DNA from: an uncultured Mucispirillum sp.
GTDB lineage: Bacteria; Chrysiogenota; Deferribacteres; Deferribacterales; Mucispirillaceae
Direction of reading: 5' to 3'
NCBI GenBank assembly: GCA_947177675.1
Contig: CAMWVK010000042.1
Span: 1-8,404, forward strand
DNA: 8,404 bases
The number at the start of each line of letters is the position of its first letter. Positions within the stretch are counted from its first letter, which is position 1. The notes below the pieces were generated by a model, which made no database searches, was not told the origin of the DNA, and saw nothing but the letters and a program-made list of their open reading frames with translations. Shown here in pieces: positions 6,112 through 8,404 of the stretch. The position numbers were made by a program, and so were the translations under genes.

Positions 6112-6490
6112 AGAAAAACTTATTATTGATTTTGGTCAGGTAGAATACAGCCCTGCAATAATTGATTATGATTTCATTAATAACCGTCCGCGAGGCGGCT
6201 CCAGCAGAATAGATTTTTTTTCTCATGGTGCTGTATCATCTTCTTTGGAGGGGTTAGAATTTGATACGAAAATATATCTTAAAAAAGACAATATCTTTTT
6301 TGAAAAAGGTGTATTTTTGTTAGACTTTCAAGAAGTGCAGAGAAATCCTCATATTTTTTTAGATATGGTTAAGGACTTAAAATTTGAAAGAATCTACCTT
6401 GAAAACTCAATACATTTTAATATAGAGTCTATTGCTGCTAAACTTGAAAATGTTGATGTAATATTAATGAATTTTGGGTGCATAGAATAG
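6098..6490 (+). CDS. Unrecognised 130-residue protein
   Basis: I do not recognise this protein. The reading frame begins at ATG 6098, inside the last codons of nusB (14-base overlap), and ends with TAG at 6488-6490, overlapping the next gene's likely GTG by one base. A weak AGAG at 6087-6090 is the only possible ribosome binding site. The protein looks soluble: no signal peptide or membrane segment. It starts with a short strand-like IIDFGQ, has a basic, glycine-rich bend NRPRGGSSR at about 28-36, then alternating hydrophobic and charged segments such as KIYLKKDNIFFEKGVFLLDF and FERIYLENSIHF, which suggest an alpha/beta fold. There is no cysteine or histidine cluster of catalytic type. The conserved-looking operon position and a frame that stays open across the full gap between nusB and the next gene support it being real. 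The codons around 6184-6206 are unlike the rest of the window. Confidence 0.75.
   Translation: MEKNKEKLIIDFGQVEYSPAIIDYDFINNRPRGGSSRIDFFSHGAVSSSLEGLEFDTKIYLKKDNIFFEKGVFLLDFQEVQRNPHIFLDMVKDLKFERIYLENSIHFNIESIAAKLENVDVILMNFGCIE
6188..6198 (+). other. Small GC-only hairpin in a GC-rich patch within the unrecognised gene
   Basis: CCGC at 6188-6191 and GCGG at 6195-6198 can pair around a GAG loop. They lie in a GC-rich patch (about 6184-6206) that stands out in this AT-rich region, and a run of eight T follows at 6214-6221. The stem is only four pairs and the T run is 15 bases away, so this is not a standard intrinsic terminator. It may affect translation or mRNA stability, or may simply encode NRPRGGSSR. 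Confidence 0.3.
6476..6480 (+). promoter_or_regulatory. Probable ribosome binding site supporting GTG start at 6490
   Basis: GGGTG lies nine bases before the GTG at 6490. The alternative GTG at 6478 falls within this site and has no purine-rich sequence before it. The preference for 6490 also gives a TAGTG stop-start overlap like the TAATG between ribH and nusB. Confidence 0.4.
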
Positions 6491-6768
6491 TGGATAGAAA
6501 ATTCTATACAATAAGAATAAGATTTTCCTGTAATAAAGAAGATATTATTATTGTAAATTCTATATTAGATTCTTATGGCGGTTTAGGTCTTATACGAACT
6601 ATTGATAAAGAAAAATGCAACTGTGCTGTATTTACAACAAACTCTATGTATAAAACTACATTAGAAGTGATGCAGGCATTGCAGCAGGAAGGTTTATCAA
6701 TTACTGATATTATAGTTGATAAATCTGAAAATGTAGATGAATTTGCACTACAGGACAGGGAGAGATAA
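6490..6768 (+). CDS. DUF4911-like small protein of unknown function
   Basis: This is a small protein of 92 residues (96 if the GTG at 6478 is used) that resembles the DUF4911 family, for which I know no established function. The pattern that suggests this is an N-terminal strand (YTIRIRF), a helix entering the ILDSYGGLGLIRTID turn at about 25-39, then a strand with a hydrophobic core (CNCAVFTTNSMY) and a helix (EVMQALQQEG), followed by a charged tail. It looks like a compact ACT- or ferredoxin-like alpha/beta domain; that fold is my inference. Two cysteines, Cys43 and Cys45, sit in a CNC motif and a third at 14. No signal or membrane segment is present. The TAA stop is followed at once by the ATG of the exoribonuclease gene, with no gap, so the two are probably coupled. 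Confidence 0.7.
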   Translation: MDRKFYTIRIRFSCNKEDIIIVNSILDSYGGLGLIRTIDKEKCNCAVFTTNSMYKTTLEVMQALQQEGLSITDIIVDKSENVDEFALQDRER

Positions 6769-7704
6769 ATGGATTTAGGAATTACAAAAAAATATATGAT
6801 TTTTAACCTTGTTACAAATACAACAAAAGATAACAGACCTTTTATCCGTATGGTTCTTACAGATACAGAAGGCGGTAGTATGAATGCTATAATGTTTGAC
6901 AGTAACAAGCTTTCTTTTGAACCTGCAAGAGGTCAGGTAGTAGAAGTTACAGGTGCTTTGCAGCAGTATAATGGAGTAACACAGCTAAAAGTTAGTGATA
7001 TGACTTTGCTTATTGGGGAAGATGCTAATGAATTTCTTCCAAAATCTGATAAAGATGCAAAAGCTATGGAAGATGAATTAAAAGCTGTGCTGCAGAAGCA
7101 TATTAAAAGCTCTTATTTTAAAAGTCTTTGCAATGCTTTTTATGCAGATAAGGCAGTATATACTCTTTTTATAAAATGTTCTGCTGCTAAAAGTGTTCAC
7201 CATGCTTATATACATGGCTTATTAGAGCATACGCTGTCTATGGTAAAATTATCTGCGTTAATATGTGATTTTTATGGAAAAGAAAATGTTAATAAAGAGC
7301 TTACTATTATGGGTGCATTATTTCATGATATAGGTAAAATTCAGGAAATTGATATAGATAATTCTTTTGAATATACAGATGAAGGTAAGCTTTTAGGTCA
7401 TTTACTGCTTGGTATAAATATGGTAGATAAATATATTGAAAGCATACCTGATTTTCCAAAAAAAGCCCGTGATTTACTTATTCATTTAATAGCAAGTCAT
7501 CATGGCTTACTGGAATATGGCTCACCAAAAAGACCAAAAACAAAGGAAGCTTTTATTCTGCATTATGTTGATAATATAGATGCAAGAATAAACTCATTTA
7601 ATATGGCATTTGAAAGAGAAAATGTGGACGAAGGAGGCTGGAGCCAGTATGACAGAATATTAGAGCGTCAGTTTTATAATCACGGTTTAATACCTGAGGA
7701 ATAA
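6769..7704 (+). CDS. YhaM-like 3'-5' exoribonuclease (OB-fold plus HD domain)
   Basis: The 311-residue product has the architecture of the YhaM/Cbf1 family, which trims RNA from the 3' end with a metal-dependent HD domain and was described in Bacillus and Staphylococcus. Residues 1-85 form an OB-fold nucleic-acid binding domain (IRMVLTDTEGGSMNAIMFD, then ARGQVVEVTGALQQYNG). The HD phosphohydrolase domain spans about 140-275: His154 in GLLEHT, His186-Asp187 in LFHDIGKI, His211 in LGH, His244-His245 in ASHHG, and Asp268 in YVDNIDA, a complete metal-binding set. AGGGAGAG at 6757-6764 lies close before the ATG, which directly abuts the previous stop. The next gene is of the ymdB type, so RNA turnover is a plausible shared theme. 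A DNA-directed or nucleotide-directed role cannot be ruled out from motifs alone. Confidence 0.88.
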   Translation: MDLGITKKYMIFNLVTNTTKDNRPFIRMVLTDTEGGSMNAIMFDSNKLSFEPARGQVVEVTGALQQYNGVTQLKVSDMTLLIGEDANEFLPKSDKDAKAMEDELKAVLQKHIKSSYFKSLCNAFYADKAVYTLFIKCSAAKSVHHAYIHGLLEHTLSMVKLSALICDFYGKENVNKELTIMGALFHDIGKIQEIDIDNSFEYTDEGKLLGHLLLGINMVDKYIESIPDFPKKARDLLIHLIASHHGLLEYGSPKRPKTKEAFILHYVDNIDARINSFNMAFERENVDEGGWSQYDRILERQFYNHGLIPEE

Positions 7705-7709
7705 AATAT

Positions 7710-8404
7710 ATGAGACTGCTTTTTATTGGTGATATAGTAGGCAGAAGCGGCAGAAGGGCTGTTAAGCATCATTTATGTCATAATCAGTATGATTTTATAA
7801 TTGGTAATGTGGAAAATTCTGCTGCAGGTTTTGGCATAACGGATAAAGTGTATCATGAATTAAAAGCTATTGGTATAAATGCTATGACGGCAGGCAATCA
7901 TACATGGGATAAAAAAGAAGCTGTATCACTTATAGATAATTGGGATTTGTTTGTTAGACCTGCTAATTTATCAGATAAACTGCCAGGAGCAGGTTATAAA
8001 ATTTTTGATGTTTTAAATAAAAAAATATGTGTAATAAACCTTATTGGCAGAGTATTTTTAAATACAAGCAGCTGTCCATTTGAAGCATTTAATAATATAT
8101 ATAAAAAAATACCAGATGATGCTTTTGTTTTAGTAGATTTTCATGGTGAAGCAACAAGTGAAAAACAGGCATTTGGATATTTTGCAAAAGGCAGAGCAAA
8201 TGTTATATGCGGCACACATACTCATGTGCAGACTAATGATTTAAAAATGATAGATACTAATACACTTTATTTAACTGATGCAGGTATGTGTGGAGCTGAA
8301 TATTCTGTATTAGGTATGGAAGTAGAAAGTGTTATTGAAAGATTTATTACACAAATTCCCCATAGATTTACTGTGGAAACAAAAGGAAATATAATATTTA
8401 ATGG
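7710..8404 (+). CDS. ymdB: YmdB-family metallophosphoesterase (TIGR00282 type), 3' end outside window
   Basis: The first 231 codons of a calcineurin-like phosphodiesterase of the YmdB type are present; the gene runs off the right edge, probably missing only some 25-40 residues. In Bacillus subtilis YmdB hydrolyses 2',3'-cyclic nucleotides and influences biofilm and RNA decay together with RNase Y. The whole two-metal site is visible: Asp8 in FIGDIVGRSGR, Glu35-Asn36 in NVENSAAGFG, Asn63-His64 in TAGNHTWD, His145 in VDFHGEATSEK, and His170 and His172 in GTHTHVQT. The family's RPANLSD (83-89) and YLTDAGMCGAEYSVLGM segments also match. GAGGA at 7696-7700, overlapping the end of the exoribonuclease gene, lies nine bases before ATG. 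No signal peptide is seen, in keeping with a cytoplasmic enzyme. Confidence 0.92.
   Translation, partial: MRLLFIGDIVGRSGRRAVKHHLCHNQYDFIIGNVENSAAGFGITDKVYHELKAIGINAMTAGNHTWDKKEAVSLIDNWDLFVRPANLSDKLPGAGYKIFDVLNKKICVINLIGRVFLNTSSCPFEAFNNIYKKIPDDAFVLVDFHGEATSEKQAFGYFAKGRANVICGTHTHVQTNDLKMIDTNTLYLTDAGMCGAEYSVLGMEVESVIERFITQIPHRFTVETKGNIIFN

Noticed and set aside
6188..6221. Hairpin plus T run as a rho-independent terminator inside the unrecognised gene
   Set aside because: The stem has only four pairs and the T run begins 15 bases after it, and the reading frame continues through the region.
6002..6226. Minus-strand 74-residue frame across the nusB end and the unrecognised gene
   Set aside because: It is very rich in Phe, Tyr and Ile, as expected from reading A-rich coding DNA backwards, and lacks a ribosome binding site.
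6573..6908. Minus-strand 111-residue frame opposite the DUF4911-like and exoribonuclease genes
   Set aside because: It is antisense to two supported genes and has no recognisable features beyond hydrophobic runs typical of shadows.

Overview
The window is an AT-rich piece of bacterial chromosome. It holds thirteen genes, all on the + strand and nearly back to back, with no RNA genes, insertion sequences, CRISPR arrays or phage genes that I can see. Codon use is even throughout, with AGA for arginine, ATA for isoleucine and A/T-ending codons, which argues against recent transfer of any block. The set (fused RibD and RibBA, PgsA plus PlsY, GreA, NusB, a DUF4911-like protein, a YhaM-like exoribonuclease and YmdB) does not name a species. 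My low-confidence guess is a low-GC anaerobe such as a Deferribacterota member of the Mucispirillum type. That rests on composition and my memory of where DUF4911 proteins occur, not on any comparison.

Layout. The first 407 bases are the 3' end of xseA (exonuclease VII large subunit), which runs in from the left. A 127-base AT-rich spacer follows, the only sizeable non-coding stretch, with a possible promoter. From 535 to the right edge the genes form one tight run: greA (transcript cleavage factor), pgsA and plsY (phospholipid synthesis), ribD-ribE-ribBA-ribH (the four core enzyme genes of riboflavin synthesis), nusB (antitermination), an unrecognised 130-residue protein, a DUF4911-like small protein, a YhaM-like OB-fold/HD exoribonuclease, and the first 231 codons of a ymdB-type phosphodiesterase. 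Junctions are 24 bases or less, several are overlaps of the stop-start kind, and no intrinsic terminator is visible between them, so they are probably co-transcribed.

How the genes fit together. RibBA supplies both substrates of the riboflavin pathway: the pyrimidine branch starts from GTP through its GTP cyclohydrolase II half, and the four-carbon unit comes from ribulose 5-phosphate through its DHBP synthase half. RibD carries out the deamination and reduction steps, RibH joins the two branches to lumazine, and RibE dismutates lumazine to riboflavin. pgsA and plsY serve anionic phospholipid and phosphatidic acid synthesis at the inner membrane. greA and nusB act on RNA polymerase, and the last two genes probably act in RNA turnover.

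I found no clearly new defence or mobile system. The points most worth a second look are a Gln in place of the usual metal-binding His in the DHBP synthase half of RibBA, the unrecognised gene at 6098-6490 with a GC-rich rare-codon patch inside it, and the absence of any recognisable FMN riboswitch ahead of the riboflavin genes.
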